Shown piece after piece: positions 16,791 to 28,800 of a DNA stretch of 64,000 nt; position 1 is the stretch's first letter; the number at the start of each line of letters is the position of its first letter. The DNA lies in NCBI RefSeq assembly GCF_900113225.1, contig NZ_FOZE01000001.1:620001-684000 (forward strand), written 5' to 3'. The notes beneath the pieces are model-generated. The model did no database searches. It was given only the letters and a program-made list of their open reading frames with translations, and had not been told where the DNA came from. Source of the stretch: Mitsuaria sp. PDC51 (GTDB lineage Bacteria > Pseudomonadota > Gammaproteobacteria > Burkholderiales > Burkholderiaceae_C). Made by a program: the position numbers and the translations under genes.

Positions 16791-18128
16791 ATGAAAGTCA
16801 CGACGATCGGCACCGGCTACGTGGGCCTGGTCACCGGCGCCTGCCTGGCCGAGATGGGCAACCACGTGGTCTGCCTGGATGTGAATGCCGAGAAGATCCG
16901 CATCCTCAACGAGGGCGGCATTCCCATCCACGAGCCGGGCCTGGACGCGGTGGTCAAGCGCAACGTCGAGGCCGGCCGGCTGCAGTTCACCACCAACGTC
17001 GACGCGGCGGTCAACCACGGCACCATCCTGTTCATCGCGGTGGGCACGCCCCCGGGCGAGGACGGCTCGGCCGACCTGCAGTACGTGCTCGCCGCGGCGC
17101 GCTCGATCGGCCAGCGCATGACCGACTACAAGGTGGTCGTGGACAAGAGCACCGTGCCGGTGGGCACCGCGGACAAGGTCCGCGCCGCCATCGCCGAGGA
17201 ACTGGCCCGGCGCGATGCGACCGTCGGTTTCGCGGTGGTGTCCAACCCCGAGTTCCTGAAGGAAGGCGCGGCGATCGAGGACTTCATGAAGCCTGACCGC
17301 ATCGTCGTGGGTTCCGACGACGAGCAGGCCACGCTGATGATGCGCGCGCTCTACGCGCCGTTCACCCGCAGCCATGACCGGCTCTTCGTGATGGACGTGC
17401 GCAGCGCCGAGTTCACCAAGTACGCCGCCAACGCGATGCTGGCCACGCGCATCAGCTTCATGAACGAGCTGGCGCTGCTGGCGGAGAAGGTCGGCGCGGA
17501 CATCGAGCTGGTGCGTCGCGGCATCGGCTCGGACCCGCGCATCGGCTACCAGTTCCTGTACGCGGGCGCCGGTTATGGCGGTTCGTGTTTCCCCAAGGAC
17601 GTCAAGGCGCTGGTGCGCACCGGCCGCGAGTACGACCAGGAACTGAAGGTGCTGAACGCCGTCGAGGAAGCCAACGACCGGCAGAAGCTGGTGCTGGTGG
17701 ACAAGATCGTGGCGCGATTCGGCCAGGACCTGGCGGGCAAGCGCTTCGCCCTGTGGGGCCTGGCGTTCAAGCCCAACACCGACGACATGCGCGAGGCGCC
17801 GTCGCTGGTGATCATCGAGGAGCTGGTCAAGCGCGGCGCGGCCATCGCGGCCTACGACCCGGTGGCGATGAGCGAGGCCAGCAAGCTGCTCGCGCAGGTG
17901 CAGGGCGTGAGCTTCTGCGAACGCGCGGAGCACGCGCTGGCGGATTCCGACGCGCTGGTGATCGTGACCGAGTGGAAGGAGTTCCGCACGCCGGACTTCG
18001 ACCGCATCAAGTCCGAGCTCAAGCAGCCGGTGGTCTTCGACGGTCGCAACCTGTACGAACCGGCGCTGATGTCGACGTTGGGCATCGAGCACCACGCGAT
18101 CGGCCGCGGCAAGCGCAAGTCGGATTGA
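16791..18128 (+). CDS. ugd: UDP-glucose 6-dehydrogenase
   Basis: NAD-dependent oxidation of UDP-glucose to UDP-glucuronate, 445 residues, the usual size for bacterial Ugd. The N-terminal [18 protein letters not shown] is the dinucleotide fold; [18 protein letters not shown] and the catalytic Cys266 in [14 protein letters not shown] follow; [18 protein letters not shown] begins the UDP-binding C-terminal domain. AGGAG lies upstream of ATG 16791. It is the last gene of the operon and feeds the 4-epimerase before it. A terminator follows 32 bases after the stop. Confidence 0.96.
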   Translation: MKVTTIGTGYVGLVTGACLAEMGNHVVCLDVNAEKIRILNEGGIPIHEPGLDAVVKRNVEAGRLQFTTNVDAAVNHGTILFIAVGTPPGEDGSADLQYVLAAARSIGQRMTDYKVVVDKSTVPVGTADKVRAAIAEELARRDATVGFAVVSNPEFLKEGAAIEDFMKPDRIVVGSDDEQATLMMRALYAPFTRSHDRLFVMDVRSAEFTKYAANAMLATRISFMNELALLAEKVGADIELVRRGIGSDPRIGYQFLYAGAGYGGSCFPKDVKALVRTGREYDQELKVLNAVEEANDRQKLVLVDKIVARFGQDLAGKRFALWGLAFKPNTDDMREAPSLVIIEELVKRGAAIAAYDPVAMSEASKLLAQVQGVSFCERAEHALADSDALVIVTEWKEFRTPDFDRIKSELKQPVVFDGRNLYEPALMSTLGIEHHAIGRGKRKSD

Positions 18129-18160
18129 GGCGTCGGCGCCGGGGCCTGCGTCCTCGCAAC

Positions 18161-18200
18161 GACAACGCCGCGTCCCGCAAGGGACGCGGCGTTGTCCTTT
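18161..18200 (+). terminator. Strong hairpin terminator after ugd
   Basis: A perfect 16-bp inverted repeat (18161-18176 with 18181-18196) encloses a GCAA tetraloop, followed by CCTTT. The T-run is short but the stem is very stable. It closes the plus-strand EPS operon and lies 14 bases before the end of the convergent minus-strand lipoprotein gene, so it may stop traffic in both directions. Confidence 0.85.
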
Positions 18201-18213
18201 CAGCCCCTGCGCG

Positions 18214-19845
18214 TCAGGACGCGCAGACGCTGCCCGTGGCCCCGCTGGCGCGGACCAGCGTCGGGCGCAGCGTCGATTCCACGTTGGCGGTGCCGCTGCG
18301 GCCCCAGGTCGTGACCTTGAAGCTGGTGCCCGCCGGCCAGGTGAAGTTGAGCACCGCGCCGTCGGCCAGATACCCGGTGTCGTAGACGGTGGCGCCCGTC
18401 TGGCGGTCGGCGATGGTCATGCGGAAGGTCGCGCCGCCGGTGCCCGCGACGGTGAGCCGATACGGATCACCAGCCACCGGCAGCGCCCAGCTCACCGGGT
18501 TCATCGCCCGGCCGGTCGCATTGGCCTGCTCGATCAGCGTTGTCGTCGCGGGGAAGACCAGCGCCTGGCGCCAGGTGTCGAACTCGCCGCTGACCGTGCC
18601 CTTGGTGCGCCACCAGGCGCCGCGCATCGACAGCAGGTTCATCGCCGTGCTGGTCACCGAGCTGCTGTTCTTGTTGTTCCCGTCGACCCACCAGGCCGCG
18701 CTCTCCAGCGGACGCAGCGCGGCGCGAATGGTGTCCAGGTCGGTGGCCGTGCTGCTGCTCCAGCCGTTCTTGTGCAGCTTGAGGTCGGCGCCGATCTCCA
18801 CGTAGATGACGAAGGGCGTGCCGTGGTTGCGGTCCACGACGTAGGCGCCGTACTTCTTCAGCGTCTCGGCGATCTTGCGCAGCTCCGGCGTGGCCAGCGC
18901 CTGCGCGTCGAAGCTGGCCGGCAGCATCAGCAGCGAGCCCATCGGGATCTGGCCGCTGTTGGTCGTGGCCGCATTCGAATCCGCCGAGGTGGCCGGGAAG
19001 CGGTAGGTCGGGGCGGCGCTCAGGCCGGTGAAGTCCAGCGACATGGCCAGCGCGTGGCTGTAGCTGGCCGCGCCGTCGTTGGCCTCATGGATGCGGATCA
19101 GGCCGCCGATCGTCGACACGCCCGCGGCGCGCGCGCCCTGGTAGTAGTGCGACGGGTCGCCCATGCCACGGCCGGCCAGCGGCGTCCAGGCGTACTGGTT
19201 GGTCACCCAGGCGCCGTCGACCTGCTTGAGGCCCCAGAACGAATGGATGACCCCGGCGGCGGCGTCGACGATCTCGGCGTGACCATCGCTGCCGGTGGCC
19301 GGCTGCGTCTGCGCCGGCCAGTGCGGGATGGTGATGCTGGGACGGTAGACCTCGCTGTCCGGATCCCACACGCCTTGCGTGTTGGTGCCGGTCACGACCA
19401 TGGGCGCGTCGGTTTCCGACGCCTCGAAGGCGGCGCTCGACCAGGTGCCGCTGTCCACGGACGGGTAATAGGTGGAGGCCGGGATCGTCGCCGACCCCAG
19501 CACCGCGCCGACCGGGCGGCTGTTCCACGGCGAATCCGGGCTGAACGGACGCAGGAAGCTGCCGAAGTTGCCCGCGGTGCAGGCGACGGTCGCGGAGGGG
19601 CGGGCGATGGCGTCGGCGGCCAGGACGGCGACGCCGGCGACGGCCTCGCTGGCCGGCGAGGCGGGCGTGGTGGCGACCGAGACCGGGGTGGACGCCGCGG
19701 TCGGCGGCGTCTCCAGGGCCAGCGGCGCGACGCCGGCGGCGCTGCTGCCGCCCCCGCCGCCGCAACCGGCCAGCAGCAGGCTGGCGGCGAGCGCGCAGGC
19801 GCTCAGGCCGGCGGAGATTCCAAAGGAAGAAGAGGTTTTCGTCAT
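18214..19845 (-). CDS. Lipoprotein of unknown function, SPWN-motif family (copy 2)
   Basis: Predicted lipoprotein of 543 residues. The signal peptide ends in the lipobox LLAGC at about residues 24-28, followed by a Gly/Ser/Ala/Thr-rich linker to about residue 85. The body repeats the block order of the secreted protein at 4,324-5,898: SPWNSRPVG, GVWDPDSE, DGHAEIVD, HSFWGLK, YAWTPL, HYYQGARAAG, HALAMSLDF, FPATSADS, YGAYVVDRN and PFVIYVEIGA. The C-terminal domain is also shared. Copy 1 lacks a lipobox, so the pair is one soluble and one membrane-anchored form. It faces the EPS operon tail to tail. No ribosome site is obvious. The role is unknown; involvement with the polymer is inferred from position. 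Confidence 0.82.
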   Translation of the reverse strand: MTKTSSSFGISAGLSACALAASLLLAGCGGGGGSSAAGVAPLALETPPTAASTPVSVATTPASPASEAVAGVAVLAADAIARPSATVACTAGNFGSFLRPFSPDSPWNSRPVGAVLGSATIPASTYYPSVDSGTWSSAAFEASETDAPMVVTGTNTQGVWDPDSEVYRPSITIPHWPAQTQPATGSDGHAEIVDAAAGVIHSFWGLKQVDGAWVTNQYAWTPLAGRGMGDPSHYYQGARAAGVSTIGGLIRIHEANDGAASYSHALAMSLDFTGLSAAPTYRFPATSADSNAATTNSGQIPMGSLLMLPASFDAQALATPELRKIAETLKKYGAYVVDRNHGTPFVIYVEIGADLKLHKNGWSSSTATDLDTIRAALRPLESAAWWVDGNNKNSSSVTSTAMNLLSMRGAWWRTKGTVSGEFDTWRQALVFPATTTLIEQANATGRAMNPVSWALPVAGDPYRLTVAGTGGATFRMTIADRQTGATVYDTGYLADGAVLNFTWPAGTSFKVTTWGRSGTANVESTLRPTLVRASGATGSVCAS

Positions 19846-19916
19846 GGTGTTTCGAACTGCTGAAAATGCGCGGAGCGCGTTGACGAGTAAATGCCGGTAT
19901 CTCTTCTTCTTGCGCG

Positions 19917-19940
19917 CCGACGCCTCGTTGCAGGCGTCGG
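19917..19940 (-). other. Leader hairpin upstream of the copy-2 lipoprotein gene
   Basis: CCGACGCCT and AGGCGTCGG form a perfect 9-bp stem with a 6-base loop, 72 bases upstream of the lipoprotein start codon. It could be an mRNA leader structure or an incoming terminator; no T-run is present on the minus strand. Confidence 0.4.
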
Positions 19941-20152
19941 GCGGGATTCTTGTTACTGGATGTTGGCACCCGGGAAATTGACTGCTTCATTCCCGCCCGG
20001 CTGGGCAGGTGTTGCGGCCATGACTCAGTATGCGGAGTCCGATGGGCTGATTTCCAGAGTGGACGCCGGCCACACGCGGGGGATTCCGGGAATATTGGGC
20101 AGCTGCGGGGAGGTACTCTTTGAAACATCCAGGTCGAGGGTTGACAACCTGA

Positions 20153-21310
<1,158 letters not shown>

Positions 21311-21358
21311 CCGCCGCGGCCCCTGGCCGCGCGGGCCGGCGCCGGATCAAGCGCCGGA

Positions 21359-22585
21359 TCAGGCGCGGCCCGGCGCGGGCGTGACCGGGCGCTCGCCCTG
21401 AGGGGCGGGCGTGCGGCCGTTGAAGAGCAGCCGCATGAGGGCGAAGGGCCGCACCAGCCAGCGGTGGATCGCCAGACTCAGCGCCAGCGTGGCCAGCGCG
21501 ATGATCGGGAACTTGACCGCCGCCGGCCAATCGAGCGGCAGCAGCAGCAGCGCCAGCGCCACCACCAGCAGGTGGTGGACGAGGAAGATCGTGTAGCTCG
21601 CCTCGGCGAGCATGCGGCCGAGCCAGCCGCGCGGGCCGGTGCGCCAGCGCCCCAGCGCGCCCACGGCGGCGCCGGTCGCGATCCAGATGCCCAGCAGTTC
21701 CACCGCCAGTGCGGCCTCGCGGGCCAGCGGATGCGGCAGCGTGGCGCTGGCCGCGTCGCCCCAGTTGGCCGCGAAGGCGGCCACCGGCAGCAGCCAGAGC
21801 GGCGTCGACAGCCACGCCCGCAGCCAGGCGGGGCGATGCCACAGCGCCAGGCCGGCGAGGAACAGCGGCGCGTAGAAGGCCAGGTTGAACAGCGTCAGGT
21901 CGCCCGGGCCGGCCTCGTAGGCGATGCCGGTCAGCCGGACAGCGAGGATCAAGGCATGGCCCAGCAGCGCGCCGGCCAGCGCCACCGACAGCCAGTGCGC
22001 CGGCCCGGCGTCGCCGGCACGCGAGAGCCAGGCGGCGAAGCGCCCGGCGCCGCGGGCGGCGGTCCGGGTGGCGCGGCGATGCCGGCCCTGGGCGATGGCC
22101 CAGGCGGCGAGCACCAGCAGGTTCAGCACCAGCAGGTCGCGCAGGAACCAGAGGTGGAACACCGGGGCGGACAGGCCGTCCAGCGCCGCCCAGGGATCGG
22201 CGCCCCGTTGCCAGGCGAGCAGTGCCTGCTGCGCGCCGTTGAGCAGCAGCCAGCAGCTCAGCAGCGGCACCCCCAGGCGCAGCAGCTGGCGCACGAGCAG
22301 GTCGGGCGTGGCGTGGCGGCGCAGGCTGCCGGCGAAGAGCAGGCCCGACAGCAGGAAGAAGCCGGGCACCCGGAAGCTGTGGATCAGCGCGACCAGCGCG
22401 TCGAAGAAGGCGCTGCGGTGGCTGTCGGCGACCAGCCAGTCGCCCGAGGTGATGAAGACGTCCGCGGTGTGCAGGGCGATGCCCAGGACCATCAGCGTCG
22501 CGCGGGTCCTGTCGAGGTCCAGATCCGCTGCGCCGGCGATGCCGGGGCGGTGCGCCTCCCTGGTGGAAGCGGTTGAAACATCCAT
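21359..22585 (-). CDS. Membrane acyltransferase (acyltransferase 3 family)
   Basis: Third acyltransferase-3 protein in the EPS region, 408 residues with about ten hydrophobic segments. ATG at 22585 is chosen because AGGGGG lies just upstream; the frame runs 32 codons further but that stretch is Arg-rich without similarity. DLDRTRATLMVLGIALHTADV contains the conserved Arg and His, and HSFRVPGFFLLSGLLFAGSLRR and SYTIFLVHHLLVV are family signatures. The enzyme resembles the OpgC/glucans-biosynthesis branch. It is the last gene of the minus-strand EPS operon, 132 bases after wecB. Confidence 0.82.
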   Translation of the reverse strand: MDVSTASTREAHRPGIAGAADLDLDRTRATLMVLGIALHTADVFITSGDWLVADSHRSAFFDALVALIHSFRVPGFFLLSGLLFAGSLRRHATPDLLVRQLLRLGVPLLSCWLLLNGAQQALLAWQRGADPWAALDGLSAPVFHLWFLRDLLVLNLLVLAAWAIAQGRHRRATRTAARGAGRFAAWLSRAGDAGPAHWLSVALAGALLGHALILAVRLTGIAYEAGPGDLTLFNLAFYAPLFLAGLALWHRPAWLRAWLSTPLWLLPVAAFAANWGDAASATLPHPLAREAALAVELLGIWIATGAAVGALGRWRTGPRGWLGRMLAEASYTIFLVHHLLVVALALLLLPLDWPAAVKFPIIALATLALSLAIHRWLVRPFALMRLLFNGRTPAPQGERPVTPAPGRA

Positions 22586-22717
22586 GGCGATCCCCCTCTG
22601 CCCAGGCCCGGCGCTTCTCTGAGCGCGTGAGGCCGCAACTGTACGCCCGCGACCCCGCCCGGCTTCACGCCAGCGTGACAACTTCCCGGGGCAGACCCCC
22701 GGAACGCGGGGGGAGGC

Positions 22718-23875
22718 TCAGCGGAGCAGATCCGTCGCCAGGCGCTCGACGATGCGCGCGGCCGACCGGCCGTCCCACAGCGGGGGGCGGCGCACCGGGG
22801 CGGTGTCAGGGCCGGCGGCGTCGAGTTCGTCCAGCCGCTGCCCTGCCAGCGCCAGGACGCGCGCGGCGTCGGTGCCGGCGATGCGGTTGGTGCCCAGGTC
22901 CACCGTCACCGGCCGCTCGGTGTTGTCGCGCACGGTGAGGCAGGGGATGCCCAGCGCGGTGGTTTCCTCCTGCAGGCCGCCGCTGTCGGTGAGCACCAGC
23001 GCGGCGCGGCGCCACAGCGCCAGGAAGGGACGGTAAGGCAGCGGCGGCAGCAGGTGCAGGCCCGGCGTGGGCGCCAGGCCCAGCGCCGCCAGCCGGTCGC
23101 GGGTGCGCGGATGGACCGGGAAGAGCAGCGGCAGCCGCCCGGCGAGCGTGCCCAGCGCCGCCATCAGCGCCGCGAGCTGGGCCGGCTCGTCGACGTTGGA
23201 CGGCCGGTGCAGCGTGACCACGCCGAAGCGGCCGGCGATCGCGTGCCGGGCGCCAGCCGCGTCGAGCGCGGCGAGCGCCGCGGCCTCGGCGGCCCGGGCC
23301 GGGGCGTCGCCGGCCTCCAGGCGGTCGAGCTGGAACAGGAGGTTGTCGACCATCACATGGCCGACCTCGACGATGCGGGTGTCGGGATGACCTTCGCGGC
23401 GCAAGTGGGCGGCGGCGCTCGGCTCGGTCGTGAAGAGCCAGTCCGCGATCGCGTCGGTGGCGCGGCGGTTGATCTCTTCCGGCATGGTCATGTCGCCACT
23501 GCGCAGGCCGGCCTCGACATGCGCCACCCGCACGCCCAGCTTGCGGGCCGCCAGCGCGCAGGCGAGCGTCGAGTCGACATCGCCGACGACGACGCAGGCC
23601 GCGGGCCGGTCGGCCAGCAGGTGCGGCTCATAGCCCTGCAGGATGGCGGCCGTCAGCCGCGCGTGGCCGCCGCCGTGGCAGTCCAGCGAGACGTCCGGCG
23701 GCGGCAGCCCGAGCTCGTCGAAGAAGACACCGCTCATCGCGGCGTCGTGGTGCTGGCCGGTGTGGATCAGCCGCCAGTCGAGCCGGCCGTCCGCGCGCAG
23801 CGCCCGCACCAGCGGCGCGAGCTTCATGAAGTTGGGTCGCGCGCCCGCGATCAGGTGCAGCAGGGGCGCGGCCAT
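22718..23875 (-). CDS. wecB: UDP-N-acetylglucosamine 2-epimerase (non-hydrolysing)
   Basis: Interconverts UDP-GlcNAc and UDP-ManNAc. 385 residues, typical for the family. Motifs in order: GARPNFMKLAPL, HTGQHHDAAMSG, VVGDVDSTLA, VAHVEAGLRS and MPEEINRR, then VTLHRPSNVD, the Pro-His-rich VHPRTR segment, LTDSGGLQEE and NTERPVTVDLGTN. All expected catalytic Asp, Glu and His positions are present. It follows rfbC by seven bases in the precursor operon. With the TviB/WecC-type dehydrogenase at 27,358 it can supply UDP-ManNAcA for the WecG-family transferase at 8,959. Confidence 0.93.
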   Translation of the reverse strand: MAAPLLHLIAGARPNFMKLAPLVRALRADGRLDWRLIHTGQHHDAAMSGVFFDELGLPPPDVSLDCHGGGHARLTAAILQGYEPHLLADRPAACVVVGDVDSTLACALAARKLGVRVAHVEAGLRSGDMTMPEEINRRATDAIADWLFTTEPSAAAHLRREGHPDTRIVEVGHVMVDNLLFQLDRLEAGDAPARAAEAAALAALDAAGARHAIAGRFGVVTLHRPSNVDEPAQLAALMAALGTLAGRLPLLFPVHPRTRDRLAALGLAPTPGLHLLPPLPYRPFLALWRRAALVLTDSGGLQEETTALGIPCLTVRDNTERPVTVDLGTNRIAGTDAARVLALAGQRLDELDAAGPDTAPVRRPPLWDGRSAARIVERLATDLLR

Positions 23876-23882
23876 CGGCGGG

Positions 23883-24434
23883 TCAGTCGAAGGACTTGGC
23901 GTCGGCGAGCAGCGGCGCCTTCGCGTCCTTCTCGGCGAGCTTGAACTCGACGCCCAGCCTCGGCCAGTCGATGCCGATGGCCGGATCGTCCCAGCGCACC
24001 GAGCCCTCGGCCTGCGGCGCGTAGAGGTCGGTGGTCTTGTAGAGGAAGTCGGCGGTCTCGCTCAGCACCAGGAAGCCGTGGGCGAAGCCCGGCGGGATCC
24101 AGAGCTGACGATGGTTCTCCCCGGTGAGCTCGACGCCGGCCCACTTGCCGAAGTTGGGGCTGGAGCGGCGCATGTCCACGGCCACGTCGAACACCGCGCC
24201 GGCGGTGCAGCGCACCAGCTTGCCCTGCGCGTGCGGCGGCAGCTGGAAGTGCAGGCCGCGCAGCACGCCCTGGCTGGAGCGCGAATGGTTGTCCTGCACG
24301 AAGCGCACGTCGTAGCCGCAGGCGGCGTTGAACTTCGGCTCGGTCCAGCTCTCCATGAAGAAGCCGCGCGCGTCGCCGAAGACCTTCGGCTCGATGATCA
24401 GCACCTCGGGCAGCGCGGTCGGGATCATATTCAT
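23883..24434 (-). CDS. rfbC: dTDP-4-dehydrorhamnose 3,5-epimerase
   Basis: Third enzyme of dTDP-L-rhamnose synthesis, a small cupin-fold epimerase of 183 residues. GDARGFFMESW, FVQDNHSRSSQGVLRGLHFQ and DVAVDMRRSSPNFGKW are diagnostic, with catalytic His in LRGLHFQ and Asp in VAVDMR. Its ATG overlaps the rfbA stop (ATGA), showing translational coupling. The usual PPGFAHGFLVLSE segment is also intact. Confidence 0.95.
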   Translation of the reverse strand: MNMIPTALPEVLIIEPKVFGDARGFFMESWTEPKFNAACGYDVRFVQDNHSRSSQGVLRGLHFQLPPHAQGKLVRCTAGAVFDVAVDMRRSSPNFGKWAGVELTGENHRQLWIPPGFAHGFLVLSETADFLYKTTDLYAPQAEGSVRWDDPAIGIDWPRLGVEFKLAEKDAKAPLLADAKSFD

Positions 24435-25324
24435 CAGAACACCTGTTCGTTGAGCACCTGCTTCAGGTACTGGCCATATCCGTTCTTGAGCATCGGCTGC
24501 GCCAGCTTCTCCAGCTGCTCGGCCGTGATCCAGCCCTGGCGGTAGGCGATCTCCTCGGGGCAGGCGACCTTCAGGCCCTGGCGCTTCTCCAGCGTCGCGA
24601 TGAACTGGCCGGCTTCCATCAGGCTGTCATGCGTGCCGGTGTCCAGCCAGGCGTACCCGCGGCCCATGATCTCGACGCGCAGCTGCTGCTGCTCGAGGTA
24701 GCGGGCGTTGACGTCGGTGATCTCGAGCTCGCCGCGCGGGCTGGGCTTGATGTCGGCGGCGATGTCGCAGACCTGGCGGTCGTAGAAGTACAGGCCGGTC
24801 ACCGCGTAGTTGCTCTTGGGCGCCTTGGGCTTTTCCTCGATGCTGACCGCGCGCTGGGCGGCATCGAACTCGACCACGCCATAACGCTCCGGGTCGTGCA
24901 CGTGGTAGGCGAAGACGGTGGCGCCGTCGGTCTGCGCATCGGCGCTGTCCAGCAGGCCGGCGAAGTCGTGGCCGTAGAAGATGTTGTCGCCCAGCACCAG
25001 CGCGCTGGGCGCGCCGCCGATGAAGTCCTTGCCGAGCACGAAGGCCTGCGCCAGACCGTCCGGGCTGGGTTGCACGCAGTACTGGAGGTTCAGGCCCCAG
25101 CGCGCGCCGTCGCCCAGCAGGGCCTCGAAGCGCGGCAGGTCCTGCGGCGTGCTGATCAGCAGGATGTCGCGCATGCCCGCCAGCATCAGGGTGCTGAGCG
25201 GGTAATAGACCATCGGCTTGTCGTAGACCGGCAGCAGCTGCTTGCTGATGGCCAGCGTCGCCGGGTGCAGCCGGGTGCCGGAGCCGCCGGCCAGGATGAT
25301 GCCCTTGCGGGGGGTGTTGCTCAT
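24434..25324 (-). CDS. rfbA: Glucose-1-phosphate thymidylyltransferase
   Basis: First step of dTDP-L-rhamnose synthesis, 296 residues. The start at 25324 gives [23 protein letters not shown]; the frame is open further upstream but that stretch overlaps rfb[61 protein letters not shown] and [11 protein letters not shown] match RmlA throughout. It lies 14 bases after rfbD and overlaps rfbC by one codon. Confidence 0.95.
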   Translation of the reverse strand: MSNTPRKGIILAGGSGTRLHPATLAISKQLLPVYDKPMVYYPLSTLMLAGMRDILLISTPQDLPRFEALLGDGARWGLNLQYCVQPSPDGLAQAFVLGKDFIGGAPSALVLGDNIFYGHDFAGLLDSADAQTDGATVFAYHVHDPERYGVVEFDAAQRAVSIEEKPKAPKSNYAVTGLYFYDRQVCDIAADIKPSPRGELEITDVNARYLEQQQLRVEIMGRGYAWLDTGTHDSLMEAGQFIATLEKRQGLKVACPEEIAYRQGWITAEQLEKLAQPMLKNGYGQYLKQVLNEQVF

Positions 25325-25338
25325 CGCGGTCTCTCCAA

Positions 25339-26220
25339 TCACAGGATTTCTTCGAGCAGGCGGTCGACGCCGACCTGCCAGTGCGGCAGCACCAGCCCGA
25401 AGCGGTCCTGCAGCTTGTGGTTGTCCAGGCGCGAGTTCAGCGGGCGCGGCGCCGGCGTCGGATAGGCGCTGCTGGGCAGCGCTTCGACCTGCTCGGGCTG
25501 CACCTTCAGCGCCAGTCCCTTGTCGCGGGCGCGGTTGAGGACATGCCGGGCGTAGGCGTGCCAACTGGTCTCGCCGCTCGCCACGGCGTGGTAGATGCCG
25601 CACAGCGCGCGGTCCCGCAGCGTGTCGCGGATCAGGTGGGCGGTGACGTCGGCCAGCAGGTCCGCGCCGGTGGGCGCGCCGATCTGGTCGGCGACGACCT
25701 TGAGCTGCTCGCGCTCGGCCGCCAGCCGCAGCATGGTCTTGGCGAAGTTGCCGCCGCGCGCCGCGTAGACCCAGCTGGTGCGCAGCACCAGCGCATCGGC
25801 GCCGCTCGCGGCGATGCGCTGCTCGCCTTCGAGCTTGGTCTTGCCGTAGACGCTCAGCGGGCCGGTGGGCGCGTCCTCGAAGCGCCAGTCCGAGCCGGCG
25901 CCATCGAAGACGTAGTCCGTCGAGTAGTGGACCAGCAGCGCGCCCCGGGCCTTGGCCTCCTCGGCCAGCACGCCGGGGGCCAGCGCGTTGATCTGGCGCG
26001 CGGCCTCGGGCTCGCTCTCGGCCTTGTCGACGGCGGTGTAGGCCGCGGCATTGACGATCACGTCGGGCGCCACGCGGCGCACCGTGGCGCGCAGCGCCTC
26101 GCTGTCGCCAAGGTCGCCGCCCTCATGGCGATCCAGCGCGACCAACTCGCCCAGCGGGGCGAGCGCGCGTTGCAGTTCCCAGCCGAGCTGGCCGTTCTTT
26201 CCGAGCAGCAGAATCTTCAT
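25339..26220 (-). CDS. rfbD: dTDP-4-dehydrorhamnose reductase
   Basis: Final NAD(P)H-dependent step to dTDP-L-rhamnose, 293 residues. [17 protein letters not shown] is the Rossmann loop; [24 protein letters not shown], the catalytic [12 protein letters not shown] and [18 protein letters not shown] follow, all characteristic of RmlD. It sits in the order rfbB-rfbD-rfbA-rfbC, the common order for Burkholderiales. Confidence 0.95.
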   Translation of the reverse strand: MKILLLGKNGQLGWELQRALAPLGELVALDRHEGGDLGDSEALRATVRRVAPDVIVNAAAYTAVDKAESEPEAARQINALAPGVLAEEAKARGALLVHYSTDYVFDGAGSDWRFEDAPTGPLSVYGKTKLEGEQRIAASGADALVLRTSWVYAARGGNFAKTMLRLAAEREQLKVVADQIGAPTGADLLADVTAHLIRDTLRDRALCGIYHAVASGETSWHAYARHVLNRARDKGLALKVQPEQVEALPSSAYPTPAPRPLNSRLDNHKLQDRFGLVLPHWQVGVDRLLEEIL

Positions 26221-26241
26221 GCCGATGTCCTGCCCGGGCGC

Positions 26242-27300
26242 TCAGGCGCCGTATTGCTGCGAGACCCACTCGCGGTACGCGCCCGAGAGGACGCGCGAGG
26301 CCCAGTCCTCGTTGGCCAGGTACCACTGCACCGTCTTGCGGATGCCGGTCTCGAAGGTCTCGGCGGGGCGCCAGCCCAGGTCGCGCTCGATCTTGCGGGC
26401 GTCGATCGCGTAGCGGCGGTCGTGGCCGGGGCGGTCCTTCACGTAGGTGATGAGCCGCGAGTAGGGGCCGGCGGGATCGGGGCGCAGTTCGTCGAGCAGG
26501 GCGCACACCGTCTTCACGATGTCGATGTTGGCCTTCTCGTTCCAGCCGCCGATGTTGTAGGTCTCGCCCAGCGTGCCGCCAGCCAGCACCGCGCGGATGC
26601 CCGAGCAGTGGTCGGTGACGTAGAGCCAGTCGCGGATCTGCTGGCCGTCGCCGTACACCGGCAGCGGCTTGCCGGCCAGCGCGTTGACGATCATCAGCGG
26701 GATCAGCTTCTCGGGGAAGTGATACGGCCCGTAGTTGTTGGAGCAGTTGGTCGTCACCACCGGCAGGCCGTAGGTGTGGTGCCAGGCGCGGACCAGGTGG
26801 TCGCTGGCCGCCTTGGAGGCCGAGTACGGGCTGTTCGGCTCGTAGGGATTCGTCTCGGCGAAGGGCGGGTCCTCGGCCTTCAGCGAGCCGTAGACCTCGT
26901 CGGTGGAGACGTGATGGAAGCGGAAGGCCGCCTTGGCTTCGCCCTCCAGCGCGCTCCAGTAGCCGCGCGCGGCCTCCAGCAGCGTGAAGGTGCCCTCGAC
27001 ATTGGTGCGCATGAAGGCGCCGGGGCCGTGGATGGAGCGGTCGACGTGGGACTCGGCCGCGAAGTGCACGATCGCGCGCGGGCGGTGCGTGGCCAGCAGC
27101 TGATCGACGAGCGCGCGGTCGCAGATGTCGCCCTTGACGAAGACGTGGCGCGCGTCGTCCTTCAGCGAGGCCAGGTTCTCGAGGTTGCCCGCGTAGGTGA
27201 GGGCGTCCAGGTTGACGACCGGCTCGTCCGAGGTCTTGAACCAGTCGAGCACGAAATTACTGCCGATGAATCCGGCACCGCCGGTGACGAGGATCGTCAT
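26242..27300 (-). CDS. rfbB: dTDP-glucose 4,6-dehydratase
   Basis: NAD-dependent dehydratase of 352 residues making dTDP-4-keto-6-deoxyglucose. [15 protein letters not shown] opens the protein; [27 protein letters not shown] (Thr-Asp-Glu active-site motif), [15 protein letters not shown] and [18 protein letters not shown] are diagnostic. It precedes rfbD by 21 bases. The 57-base gap to the dehydrogenase gene upstream shows nothing notable. Confidence 0.96.
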   Translation of the reverse strand: MTILVTGGAGFIGSNFVLDWFKTSDEPVVNLDALTYAGNLENLASLKDDARHVFVKGDICDRALVDQLLATHRPRAIVHFAAESHVDRSIHGPGAFMRTNVEGTFTLLEAARGYWSALEGEAKAAFRFHHVSTDEVYGSLKAEDPPFAETNPYEPNSPYSASKAASDHLVRAWHHTYGLPVVTTNCSNNYGPYHFPEKLIPLMIVNALAGKPLPVYGDGQQIRDWLYVTDHCSGIRAVLAGGTLGETYNIGGWNEKANIDIVKTVCALLDELRPDPAGPYSRLITYVKDRPGHDRRYAIDARKIERDLGWRPAETFETGIRKTVQWYLANEDWASRVLSGAYREWVSQQYGA

Positions 27301-27357
27301 GAAACTTCCCTGAAATGTGTGGCGTCGCGACCCGGGCGGGCGGTGACGCCGGTCGGA

Positions 27358-28638
<1,281 letters not shown>

Positions 28639-28710
28639 GATCTTCTCCTGTCGACGGCCGACGTCGCTGCGACGCCGGCGTCCTGTTGTGGTGGGCCCGG
28701 AGCGTCCCCA

Positions 28711-28728
28711 CCGGACCGGAAGGTCCGG
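28711..28728 (-). other. Intergenic hairpin between manC and the sugar dehydrogenase gene
   Basis: CCGGACC and GGTCCGG form a 7-bp stem around a 4-base loop in the 162-base gap. It lacks a T-run on either strand. It may partly uncouple the two halves of the operon or stabilise mRNA; no other structure is evident in the gap. Confidence 0.35.
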
Positions 28729-28800
28729 GCGCCCCGCGCGATGGTCGGCTTTGTATCCGGTTTTCAGGTCGGCGCCGACCCCTCAAGCGGGGCCCGGGCC

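Noticed and set aside
19961-19985. A TTGGCAC...TTG stretch as a sigma-54 promoter
   Set aside because: The GG and GC dinucleotides are not at the required 10-base spacing.
20141-20146. TTGACA as a -35 for kdsA
   Set aside because: No TATAAT-like element lies 16-18 bases downstream, and it is more than 300 bases from the start codon.
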